The notes below the pieces were generated by a model. It was not told where the DNA came from, searched no databases, and saw only the letters and a list, made by a program, of their open reading frames with translations. This document shows positions 7,823-15,181 of a stretch of 17,085 nt of DNA, one piece after another (the stretch's first letter is position 1; each line of letters opens with the position of its first letter). Position numbers and translations under genes: made by a program. Origin of the DNA: SZUA-442 sp035461905 (GTDB taxonomy: Bacteria > Actinomycetota > Acidimicrobiia > Spongiisociales > UBA5794); the NCBI GenBank assembly GCA_035461905.1, contig DATHUV010000064.1, forward strand, positions 1-17,085, read 5' to 3'.

Positions 7823-8414
7823 CTCATTTGGTGGTCGGGATGAACCTGAGGGCGGCGCGCTCAGGCGACGAAATCTCTTTCCAAGAAGGCCCATGTGAGG
7901 GCGACAGCCTCCAGCAGTCAGGCCGTGTGCGCTCCCTCGCTTCTCGATGCGGGGCGATCCTAACCCCTGTCTCGGGGAAGCGACCCCTGGGACCGCTGTG
8001 CGCGATAACTTCCTCAAGGCCCGCTGTGGCGACATCCAAGCCCGTTCCGCTCGGGGTCGTCCCCTCGTGGGGTGCAGACGCCGACCAGGGTGCCAGGGAC
8101 GTGCCGAACGCGCCAGCGGTGAAGGGATCGCACGCCGTCGTGCGACGCGTGGGGACGGGGGGAGGGGTCATGTTTCGGACCTCCGATGTGTCTAGCTCCC
8201 CACGTCATTCGGCAGGTGCTCGGCCGACCTTGAGCGCGGAATGGGTCGATCGACCTACTCGCCACGCCGTGTCGGATACCTCCCAGGGGCGAGCAAAGGG
8301 GCGCCCTCGCTCACTCTTGGTCCGCTGCTGGGCGGCGCCACGGGAAATCGTCGAGTCCCGTGGGGCTCACGCGGTGGCCTCGCGGTCACGGCTCGGTTGT
8401 GCCAGCACGCGAGA
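7823..8414. other. Long intergenic region between protease and helix genes
   Basis: About 590 bases without a convincing gene separate the protease 3' hairpin from the helix gene start. It probably carries the promoter and leader of the helix operon on the minus strand. Visible structure includes the perfect palindrome GGTCGATCGACC at 8244-8255, a CGCACG/CGTGCG hairpin at 8129-8144, several short GGGG/CCCC pairings between 7955 and 8065, and a small open frame (7824-8171) listed separately. No known riboswitch consensus was recognised, and no promoter hexamer pair was good enough to call. Confidence 0.5.
7824..8171 (-). CDS. Possible small upstream ORF (115 residues), doubtful
   Basis: An ATG at 8171 is preceded by GGAGG eight bases upstream, a better ribosome binding site than that of the next gene. 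The frame ends in a TGA one base before the possible ATG at 7822 of the helix gene, an arrangement that would permit translational coupling. The product is rich in Pro, Thr, Arg and Ser with no hydrophobic segment, no recognised domain and no obvious fold. GC at third codon positions is about 74%, with a richer first half, which is lower than the clear neighbouring genes appear to be. This weakens the case. It may be a leader ORF, a decayed gene or chance. No function is suggested. Confidence 0.22.
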   Translation of the reverse strand: MTPPPVPTRRTTACDPFTAGAFGTSLAPWSASAPHEGTTPSGTGLDVATAGLEEVIAHSGPRGRFPETGVRIAPHREARERTRPDCWRLSPSHGPSWKEISSPERAALRFIPTTK

Positions 8415-8441
8415 GGGGGTGGCACCGGTGGTGCCACCCCC
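8415..8441 (-). terminator. Strong hairpin directly after protease gene
   Basis: A perfect 12-bp inverted repeat GGGGGTGGCACC / GGTGCCACCCCC with a three-base loop begins 14 bases after the protease stop codon on the minus strand. Stem length and GC content predict a very stable hairpin. There is no T-run on either side, so it fits the U-less terminator or mRNA 3'-end-stabiliser type common in high-GC actinobacteria. Confidence 0.75.
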
Positions 8442-8455
8442 TTCCGGTCGTTTGC

Positions 8456-11400
8456 TCAGTCCAGGCCGAAGACACCGGCAACCGGCATCCAGCTGCTCGA
8501 GCCCCATGTGAACTGACTGTCCGCGTTGCCCTGGGTGTTCGTGTGCCGGAAGTACCACACGGTATCGGACGGCCTGAAGACCGCCGGCGTGTCGACTCCG
8601 TCGACGATGCCCCAGTCACCGGCGATCAGGCGATCATCCGGATCACCGAAGTAGAACTCGTTGTCCGCGATGCCCTGCGTGTGGCTGTTGCGGAAGTAGA
8701 CGAGTCCCGTCGACTCACGGTGGAGGCCGAGCGTGTCGACGCCGTCCCCATCGAAGTCACCGGTGAATGGCTTGTCACCCGGATTACCGAAGTAGTAGGT
8801 GATGTCCGGCGCAGGTGCCGAACCACCGTCTGCGGGGAGGCTGTTCCAGATGAACGCCTGGCCCGTCGACGGCCTGTACAAGCCGATCGTCGAGCACCCG
8901 TCACCGTTGAAGTCACCGGCGATCGCGAGATCGCCTGCGTCCCCGATGGAGAAGGTGCGGTTGGCTGCACCGGCGCTGTTGGCATTCCGGAGCGCCGCAA
9001 CGCCGTTGCGATACACACCGACCGTGTCGATGCCGTTGCAGTTCCAGTCACCCATCAGTGGCATGTCACCTGCGTCACCGAACGAGAACGACCTCTCAGC
9101 ACCCGACGAGTTCCGGAGAACCCACAGGGCAAGGTTCGGCTCGAAGGCACCGACGGTGTGGTTCGGCCAGTCGGTTAGCGTCGTGACCATCGCAGACAAC
9201 GGAACGGAAACGAACCCGTCGTCGTCCGTTGCGGTCACGGCGAAGTCGTACAGCACACCGTCGTCGAGTCCGTCCACCGAGTAGGTGTTCGAGTCGGCTC
9301 CGAGCGTGACGAGCTTCTTGCCGTCCTGCCACACCGCGTACGACACGACGACACCGTCGGCGTCGATCGCATCCGGCCACGTCAGTGTCACGGCGTCCGT
9401 GGAGACGTCCGCCTCGAGCATGGCGCCCATCGGCCACAACGGTGCGGTCGTGGTCGACACGTCGACGATCCCGAACTGGCCGGGAACCGCGTTGTTGGCG
9501 TAGAGCCACAACATGGCATGGCTGCCCATACCGGACGTGTCGACGACGCCGATGTCCTCGACCGAGACCGTGTCACCGGCCGCGACGTCCTGGGAGAGGC
9601 CAGCAGTCCCGTCGACGACCGCGGCGAGATCGACGCTGCCGAACTGGAGCCCTGCGAGCAGCTCCGTCTGGAGGTCGAACACCGCCACCGTGTAGTCGAA
9701 GGTGGTGTCACCATCCTCGAGGAAGCCGAACGGACCATATGCGTCCACGGTCAGTGTTTGCACGTGGTCGTTGTTGTCGGCGAGTGCGAACCATTCGAGG
9801 ACGAAGTCGAACGTCGTCAGGTTAAGGAGCGCCGTCACGACCTGTCCGGTGGGGTCGCTGCCCGTGAGGAGCCCAAGGTCCGCCGCCACGAGGATGTAGT
9901 CATCCACGCCGTCCTGATCGACGTCGAGGAAGATGTCCGTCTCGATCGATGACAATGTGTTCCAAGGGGCAGTGTGGGCGATCCCGAACTCCACGACGTC
10001 GACGCCGTAGTCGTTCGTGCGCACACCCACGGCTCCGACGACGCCACCGACGTCGTCACCCTCACCGGTCAGGCTGAAGCCCTCCGCCCAGCCGTCCGCC
10101 GGCCCTGCGTTGGTCAGGTCGACGCCACCGAGCGTTCCGCTGCCGGATACCACGGAGGCGGGATCCACTGAAGCGGTGTACGCCATGTTGAGCGTGTCGC
10201 CGGAGTCGCCCTGGTTGACCAGGGTGATCCTGCCGTCTGCCTCGAGTTGGCTGAAGAAGCCGTCATCGGGCGGCATGGCTCCCGGATCGAGCGTGATCGT
10301 GAGATCGAACGTCGCAGATCCCGAACCGGGAACGGTGACGCTCCCGGGTGCCGAGACGCTGACACCGGGTACCGATGTGATCGTGCTGATGTCGATGTCG
10401 TACGTCACCGCCGGGTTGTCCATCCGGTAGACCCTCACCGTCTCGGTGTAGGTCGCACCGGCAGCAGGGTTCAACCGTCCGAAGGACACACCCGCGGGCA
10501 TCGTGTAGGCGTCGAGATCGACCGCACGGTCGAGCTGTGCGATACCGACACCCTGGAGCGTGATACGCGCTTCGTCGGGCGTACCCACGTTCGTCGGTGC
10601 GATGTATGCAGGCGTGGCGGAGTTCTGCAGCAGGGACTTGACGACAGCCGGATCGAGACCCGGGTAGACGTCACGCAGGATGGCCGCCATGCCCGCGACG
10701 TGCGGTGCAGCCATCGACGTTCCACTCGACGAGGTGCCCTTGTTCCCCGTTCCGACGTTCGCCGACACGATCGAGAAGCCCGGCGCCGCGAGGTCGGGCT
10801 TGAAGCCCGAACCGAAATGTGCCGGCCCGCTCGACGTGAAGTCCGCTAGGGAATCCGCGAGCTCGGGCTTCGGGATCACCACCGACGAATCCAGCGTGAC
10901 GTTGACCGTCGCACCTCCTGTGATGGCGTCGTGGATGTCAGCGCCATCAGCAAGCGTGATGAACACCGCTGGGATCATCGGGTCGTCGACGCTTCCGGCC
11001 ATGACGAGCGGCGGACCGCTCGAGTTGTCGAACACGACGAGTCCGGTTGCGCCCGCTGCCTGGGCGTTGATGTACTTGTCCACGAACGGACACGTTCCAC
11101 GCTGAACAAAGGCGATGTTGCCCGCGATGTCGCCGCCGTTGGTGAGCGGCGTACAACCGATCAAAGGCTCGGCAATGACGAGGTCACCGGTGACCGGACC
11201 GGTCTCGGAGAGCGGCACCGAGAAGGCCGCCTCACTTGACTCGATCAAGCCTGCCAACTCGGCCGGCGAATTGATCTCCGTTGCGCCGACCGCTACACCC
11301 CCGTCGATGGATGCCGCGACCGAGATCGCGTTCTCCGCAACGGCAGGTGATCCGGTGACGTATGCCGCCGGACCCTCATTGCCGGCCGATGCGACCACGA

Positions 11401-12511
11401 CTACACCGTTGGCAACGGCGTTGTTGCTCGAAATGGCGCTCGGGTCGAGCGGGCTTCCGAATGGCGAACCGAGGCTCATGTTGATGACGTCGACGGCATC
11501 ACTGATCGATCCGTCGCCGTTCGGGTCGAGTGCCCACTCGATGGCATCGGAGGTGACATCGGTCGAACCGTCACATCCGAATACCTTCAGGGCATACAGG
11601 ACGGCACCGGGGGCAACACCAGGCCCGACATCGAACGAGTTGCCGAACGTCGATGCGTTGTACGGGCCCGGGAATGTCGAGCCGTTGTCCAGTACGCCGA
11701 ACCCTGCGGCTGTGCCGGCAACGTGCGTACCGTGACCGTGGCAGTCGAGCGGATCCGCGTCAGGAGCAGGGATCGGGGAACCGACATCGCCGCTGGCGTC
11801 GTAGCCGTCACCTGCGAAGTCAAACCCGCCCACGACCTTGGAGGTCGGGAAGGATCCGGGTTCGATGGTGGTCGGGTCGTCGTCCTCGAAGTCGTCCGGA
11901 TCACCGGAACCGCCGAAGTTCGCGTGGTAGTAGTCGATGCCGGTGTCGATGATGGCGATCGACACGCCGAAGCCGGACTCGCCGGACGAGCTCCACGCAG
12001 CATCGGCCCCGATCCACGGAACGCTCGTCGCATTGGTCCTCGTGTGGATGGCCACCGTGCCCACCGAGGTGACGCCAGCTGTCGCACGAATTGCGGGGAT
12101 GTCTCGAACGGTGACCATGGCGCGGAAGCCGTTTGCGCCGATCTGGAGGGCGGATCGCTCAGCGACGATGTACGGAGCCAGTGCGGTCCGGAGCCTCGCC
12201 TGCTCGGCGAGCACGGCATTGCGCTGGATGCGTTGGCGAATGTCGGTCGGAGACGACCCTGTGACTTCCTTCTGCGTCGCCGCGAACTCGGCAACCGATG
12301 GAACACTCAACTGGATGAAGACCTGGATCACCTCGTCGAGGGAAGGAGCCGGCTTGTTGCCGACATCGAGAGCAGCTCGGTCGAGTGACCGATCCGGCGC
12401 CTCGACGACTGCCGCGAGGACGCTCGCAGTCGGTGGCGTCGCCGCCAATGCGGGAGCCATCGTTGCGAACAACGCCATGACTCCGATCAGAACCAGGTAT
12501 CTACGTGACAC
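8456..12511 (-). CDS. Secreted subtilisin-like (S8) serine protease with PA, Fn3-like and FG-GAP-like domains
   Basis: A 1351-residue exported protease. The signal peptide ends near ALA (residue 23). A propeptide-like region (about 40-155) precedes the S8 domain. The catalytic triad is Asp189 (IAIIDTGID), His260 (HGTHVAG) and Ser599 (SGTSMAAPHVAG), with oxyanion Asn378 (SAGNEG). A PA domain is inserted at about 435-535 (FVQRGTCPF; Cys453 and Cys474 may form its disulfide). After the catalytic domain come beta-sandwich-like regions, an Fn3-like domain (about 1025-1115) and a C-terminal block of FG-GAP-like repeats (about 1143-1351) shared with the downstream helix protein. All key residues are present, so it should be active outside the cell once processed. 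Its substrate is unknown. The GTG at 12511 has GGGAGGAG at good spacing. A strong hairpin follows the stop codon. It may mature or turn over surface proteins, including its neighbours. Confidence 0.95.
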   Translation of the reverse strand: MSRRYLVLIGVMALFATMAPALAATPPTASVLAAVVEAPDRSLDRAALDVGNKPAPSLDEVIQVFIQLSVPSVAEFAATQKEVTGSSPTDIRQRIQRNAVLAEQARLRTALAPYIVAERSALQIGANGFRAMVTVRDIPAIRATAGVTSVGTVAIHTRTNATSVPWIGADAAWSSSGESGFGVSIAIIDTGIDYYHANFGGSGDPDDFEDDDPTTIEPGSFPTSKVVGGFDFAGDGYDASGDVGSPIPAPDADPLDCHGHGTHVAGTAAGFGVLDNGSTFPGPYNASTFGNSFDVGPGVAPGAVLYALKVFGCDGSTDVTSDAIEWALDPNGDGSISDAVDVINMSLGSPFGSPLDPSAISSNNAVANGVVVVASAGNEGPAAYVTGSPAVAENAISVAASIDGGVAVGATEINSPAELAGLIESSEAAFSVPLSETGPVTGDLVIAEPLIGCTPLTNGGDIAGNIAFVQRGTCPFVDKYINAQAAGATGLVVFDNSSGPPLVMAGSVDDPMIPAVFITLADGADIHDAITGGATVNVTLDSSVVIPKPELADSLADFTSSGPAHFGSGFKPDLAAPGFSIVSANVGTGNKGTSSSGTSMAAPHVAGMAAILRDVYPGLDPAVVKSLLQNSATPAYIAPTNVGTPDEARITLQGVGIAQLDRAVDLDAYTMPAGVSFGRLNPAAGATYTETVRVYRMDNPAVTYDIDISTITSVPGVSVSAPGSVTVPGSGSATFDLTITLDPGAMPPDDGFFSQLEADGRITLVNQGDSGDTLNMAYTASVDPASVVSGSGTLGGVDLTNAGPADGWAEGFSLTGEGDDVGGVVGAVGVRTNDYGVDVVEFGIAHTAPWNTLSSIETDIFLDVDQDGVDDYILVAADLGLLTGSDPTGQVVTALLNLTTFDFVLEWFALADNNDHVQTLTVDAYGPFGFLEDGDTTFDYTVAVFDLQTELLAGLQFGSVDLAAVVDGTAGLSQDVAAGDTVSVEDIGVVDTSGMGSHAMLWLYANNAVPGQFGIVDVSTTTAPLWPMGAMLEADVSTDAVTLTWPDAIDADGVVVSYAVWQDGKKLVTLGADSNTYSVDGLDDGVLYDFAVTATDDDGFVSVPLSAMVTTLTDWPNHTVGAFEPNLALWVLRNSSGAERSFSFGDAGDMPLMGDWNCNGIDTVGVYRNGVAALRNANSAGAANRTFSIGDAGDLAIAGDFNGDGCSTIGLYRPSTGQAFIWNSLPADGGSAPAPDITYYFGNPGDKPFTGDFDGDGVDTLGLHRESTGLVYFRNSHTQGIADNEFYFGDPDDRLIAGDWGIVDGVDTPAVFRPSDTVWYFRHTNTQGNADSQFTWGSSSWMPVAGVFGLD
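8459..9085 (-). repeat. FG-GAP-like protein repeats (C-terminal copy)
   Basis: The units contain GDWNCNG, GDFNGDGCST, GDFDGDGVDTLGLHRESTG and GDWGIVDGVDT, then a final half unit ending MPVAGVFGLD at the stop codon. Order and unit-specific residues match the helix protein's N-terminal block, including the cysteines (Cys1158, Cys1206). The fourth unit has lost its regular acidic loop. Confidence 0.85.
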
Positions 12512-12837
12512 AGTGTCTCCTCCCGAACCTTTCGGTCCACCTACCGGTACTCCGTCGCATGCGTTGGCCGTGTGCAGCCCCGAACATCACGCCGGGAGGC
12601 ACGCAACCGGCCCACTTCACAACCATACTCACTGCATCCGACGCGCGCCGAATGGCAGACCATCCTTCTGTCCCGAGAAGAAGAGCGAGCGAAGCTCACA
12701 CCGTTCCGTCTCTCCCCGCGGGAGAGACGCGGAGCGAAGCGACGCAGAGAGGGCCGTAGATCACCGACTCACGCCACAGCGTGGGAACCAACTCATCCCC
12801 TCTCTGCCCTACCGGGGATCTCCCCCGACAGCGGAGA
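12512..12837. other. Intergenic region with strong inverted repeats
   Basis: This 326-base gap upstream of the protease holds its GGGAGGAG ribosome binding site and presumably its promoter; TATGGT on the minus strand near 12633 is a weak -10 candidate without a matching -35. Toward the lipoprotein gene there are two structured elements at 12707-12729 and 12744-12807, and a GATCTCC/GGAGATC hairpin (12817-12839) that overlaps the lipoprotein stop codon. No coding region is supported here. Confidence 0.55.
12707..12807. repeat. Two adjacent stem-loop structures
   Basis: Element one is a perfect 10-bp stem CGTCTCTCCC / GGGAGAGACG with loop CGC (12707-12729). Element two pairs GCAGAGAGGG (12744-12753) with CCCTCTCTGC (12798-12807), again 10 bp perfect, enclosing a smaller CACGC/GCGTG hairpin (12770-12783). 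The stems share a GAGAGA/TCTCTC theme. They could be a bidirectional terminator, a REP-like element or a small structured RNA; the sequence does not decide. Confidence 0.55.
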
Positions 12838-13167
12838 TCAGAAGCCGAGCCAGTAGGTGACGTCCTCGGCGTAGAGCCGATGTTCGGGACAGGTCGTCTG
12901 GGGTGATGAGGCGAGGAGGTCGCCGTATGCGGCCCGCTTCGTGGACGTTGCATCAACGAGGTCCACATCGAGCATCGCTGTCGCCGCTTGCGGTGCTGGA
13001 ACGCCTCCGGCGACCATCAGGTCGAGGGTTCTGCACATGCCTTCGGCGTCGATGGACAGGGTGTTGTTCGGGTCCGGGATCGTCGTGGTCGTCGTGGTGT
13101 CCGACGTCGAAGAGCATCCGACAACGAGCAGAGCGAGGGCGACAAGCAGGGTGAGGGGAGTGCGCAT
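12838..13167 (-). CDS. Small lipoprotein of unknown function
   Basis: A 109-residue protein. MRTPLTLLVALALLVVGC is a lipoprotein signal peptide with the lipidated residue Cys18, followed by a Thr-rich spacer (TTTTTT at 24-29). The mature domain of about 75 residues is predicted to be largely helical and contains two cysteines (Cys45 and Cys93) that could form a disulfide. It ends YWLGF. No family was recognised. The frame opens at a GTG at 13200, but the 11 extra residues are arginine-rich and spoil the signal peptide, so ATG 13167 was chosen. The ribosome binding site is weak (GAGG very close to the start). It would sit on the outer face of the cytoplasmic membrane. A GATCTCC/GGAGATC hairpin overlaps its stop codon and may end transcription. 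Confidence 0.75.
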   Translation of the reverse strand: MRTPLTLLVALALLVVGCSSTSDTTTTTTIPDPNNTLSIDAEGMCRTLDLMVAGGVPAPQAATAMLDVDLVDATSTKRAAYGDLLASSPQTTCPEHRLYAEDVTYWLGF

Positions 13168-13256
13168 GCCTCGACGGTAGCGTGCCCGCCCGGCCGGCAC
13201 ACTGCGCGGGCGAAGATGTTTCCGGTCACGGAACGATGATCATCACGGAGTGCGGA

Positions 13257-14060
13257 TCAATCGACCAGGCGCACCTCGTCGCGCCGAACGGTGCCCCCGA
13301 TCGTCGTGGCTGACGGGGTCCAGGCGAGATGGATCGTCGACGGGTGGCCGATCTCATCCCCCTGGTACACCGTGACCGCTCCAGAGGGCTCACCGCGCAG
13401 CGAGAGGACGCGAGCGAGGGCGACAGCCGCCGAGCCCGTTGCGGGGTCCTCGGGAACCGCCGTGCCCGGAGCGAAGAACCGGGCCTTCACCTCGTCACCG
13501 CGGCGCGCGTATGCGAGGAACCCGAACCTGCCTGTGAGGGCTTCCATGTCGGGGAGCAGCCCGGCAACGGCATCGAAGGCGCCGAACTCGGCGATGAGGT
13601 ACTCCTTCGGGAGGCCGAGACGCATCGTGAAGACAGGTTCTGGCAAGCCGGCTGCGGACGCCACCGCGGCGACGTCGTCAGGTTCCACGACCGTGATGTC
13701 GATATCGCACCTGACGGTGACGACGTCGCCATCGACGAGGTAGTCGACGGGTCCGACGCCGGTCCGTATCCGACCCGTCGCCATCGGTCCGAGAGCCGAC
13801 AACACCCACGACGCTCCGACCAGCGGGTGGCCGGCGAAGGGGAGCTCATCGACAGGCGTGAAGATACGAACGCTCGGGTCATCAGTGGCATCGGTCCAGT
13901 CGATGAACACGGTTTCGGAGAACCCGAGATCCGCGGCAATGGACTGCATGCCGTCGGGCGAAAGGCCGACAACGTCGTTGACGACTCCGAGGTGGTTCCC
14001 CCCGTCGTCTCCCCGGGTGAACACCCGCAGCACGTGGCACGGCCTGGCCATGGGCTGCAT
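13257..14060 (-). CDS. PhzF-family isomerase-like protein
   Basis: A 267-residue cytoplasmic protein with the two-lobed PhzF/diaminopimelate-epimerase-like fold. Family marks are GNHLGVV (21-27), SETVFI with the conserved acidic residue Glu49, RIFTPVDELPFAGHPLVGA (65-83) and the second-lobe signature ARFFAPGTAVPEDPATGSAA (193-212). Length is normal for the family. PhzF itself isomerises trans-2,3-dihydro-3-hydroxyanthranilate in phenazine synthesis, but no other phenazine gene is present. Most single PhzF homologues have unknown small-molecule substrates, so no pathway is assigned. Starts at 14060 or at the ATG nine bases later are both possible, and neither has a clear ribosome binding site. 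It lies 36 bp after the membrane protein gene and 89 bp before the lipoprotein gene, so it may be cotranscribed with the membrane protein. Confidence 0.88.
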   Translation of the reverse strand: MQPMARPCHVLRVFTRGDDGGNHLGVVNDVVGLSPDGMQSIAADLGFSETVFIDWTDATDDPSVRIFTPVDELPFAGHPLVGASWVLSALGPMATGRIRTGVGPVDYLVDGDVVTVRCDIDITVVEPDDVAAVASAAGLPEPVFTMRLGLPKEYLIAEFGAFDAVAGLLPDMEALTGRFGFLAYARRGDEVKARFFAPGTAVPEDPATGSAAVALARVLSLRGEPSGAVTVYQGDEIGHPSTIHLAWTPSATTIGGTVRRDEVRLVD

Positions 14061-14096
14061 CGTAGGCGATCCGCGGCTGCTGCCCCTTGGTTGGGT

Positions 14097-15029
14097 TCAG
14101 ACCGGGAGCAGCTCCCTGGTGTCGTCGTCCGCCTGCGCCGATGGCTCGTCGAGGTCGGACATCCGGCGTTGGGCGGTCCTGCGCCACGCCACCGTCCCAC
14201 CCCACACTCCGACGAGGGCGGCGAGGCCGGCGGCGATGAGGAAGACGTGATTGTTCGATCCGAGGAGGACGGATCCACCGCCGAGGACGGGTGAGCGGCC
14301 CCGTGCCGGGTCGAGCCCCCAAGCCGCGACACGGAAGAGGATGGCGTACGTGACCGCGGAGATCAGGACTCGGGTAGAGAGCGTCCTCACCATGACGTAC
14401 CGGCGGTCGGACAGGGCGACGGCAATGGCCCCGGTCACGAGGAGTGCGCCAGCCGAGATTGCGACGACCCACGTGAGGAAGCCACGGGCCTCGTGGACCG
14501 CAGAGGCCACGGTCGCAGCCTCACCGGTGTCGAGTGGGATGATCGGTGCATCCTCGAGCGCCGACTCGATCCGCCCTGCTTCGACGGGGATGTCACGCTC
14601 GGCAGCTTCCTCCACGACGACGGGGACGAGGGGCTGGAGGGCGGCGCCCACGTTGACCACGGTGTCATCGCCGGGTTCTGCGAACAAGCTGGCCACGAAC
14701 TGGGTGACGAGCGTGTCGACGACCCTGTCGAACTCCGGTCTCTCGGCAATCCCGGATGCGACGGCGCCAGCCGTCTCAGCATCGGTGCTCATCGCAGCCT
14801 GGAGCCCGGATTCGAGCCAGGTGTAGACGCGCTCGGTGGCCAGTTCGGAGTCGACGACGGTCCGAGCAGCATCCTGGACCGTGCCGCTGTCGACCGTCAC
14901 GGTGCGTCCCCACATGCCGATGAGGAGCATGGTCGTTGCAAACCCGAACGCCCACAGCACGACGGGCAGCGAGACGCGCCTGGCGCGTCGCTGCCACGTA
15001 TCGGGTGCTGTCTCATCGAGGTAGTTCAC
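14097..15029 (-). CDS. Membrane protein with large extracytoplasmic loop, unknown function
   Basis: A 310-residue protein not assigned to a family. The first membrane helix (about 21-41) follows a basic cytoplasmic N-terminus. A roughly 140-residue, acidic, probably helical extracytoplasmic region (42-182) follows. Three more helices (about 184-206, 216-238, 261-282) and a charged cytoplasmic tail complete it. This layout, one helix, an external domain and a three-helix bundle, suggests a sensing, adhesion or scaffold role rather than transport, but that is inference. The start is GTG at 15029 with a weak upstream GAG. The basic residues just before helix one support it. PhzF is encoded 36 bp downstream and may be in the same operon. 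Confidence 0.75.
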   Translation of the reverse strand: MNYLDETAPDTWQRRARRVSLPVVLWAFGFATTMLLIGMWGRTVTVDSGTVQDAARTVVDSELATERVYTWLESGLQAAMSTDAETAGAVASGIAERPEFDRVVDTLVTQFVASLFAEPGDDTVVNVGAALQPLVPVVVEEAAERDIPVEAGRIESALEDAPIIPLDTGEAATVASAVHEARGFLTWVVAISAGALLVTGAIAVALSDRRYVMVRTLSTRVLISAVTYAILFRVAAWGLDPARGRSPVLGGGSVLLGSNNHVFLIAAGLAALVGVWGGTVAWRRTAQRRMSDLDEPSAQADDDTRELLPV

Positions 15030-15092
15030 GGCTCGGAGAAGGCTACGACCCGAACTCGTTTACATATGTCGAGGACTCGGGCCCCCGCACGT

Positions 15093-15109
15093 GGTTGGGA
15101 TCCCCAACC
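15093..15109 (-). terminator. Short hairpin between tetR and membrane gene
   Basis: The gap 15030-15181 contains a perfect 7-bp stem GGTTGGG / CCCAACC with a three-base loop, about 73 bases after the TetR stop codon on the minus strand. There is no T-run. It may end the TetR transcript or lie in the membrane protein gene's leader. Confidence 0.3.
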
Positions 15110-15181
15110 TTCTGTGCCCGGCGGTCATACTCCCGCGCTGCCTCACCGCTCGGAACTTCGGCCTCAACCGGACGGCTCCCA

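Noticed and set aside
7823..8035. 74-codon N-terminal extension of the secreted helix protein
   Set aside because: It would bury the signal peptide behind a basic, non-hydrophobic stretch. The internal ATG gives a normal signal sequence.
8101..8340. Possible c-di-AMP or c-di-GMP riboswitch in the long leader
   Set aside because: The gap was read on the minus strand against the remembered consensus elements, and no ordered set of conserved motifs was found. Only general GC-rich pairing was seen.
8456..8520. C-terminal surface sorting signal on the protease
   Set aside because: No LPXTG, hydrophobic tail or basic end is present. The protein ends within a repeat unit.
8459..9085. Regular spacing suggestive of a CRISPR or tandem DNA repeat
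   Set aside because: The periodicity is at protein level (about 47-50 residues), with diverged DNA and a continuous reading frame.
13221..13244. TTCCG/CGGAA hairpin and GATGATCATC palindrome after PhzF
   Set aside because: The stems are short and could occur by chance. There is no T-run, so a terminator call is not justified.
13257..14060. A phenazine biosynthesis locus
   Set aside because: Only a PhzF homologue is present. No other phenazine genes occur in the window, and single PhzF homologues are widespread with other or unknown roles.
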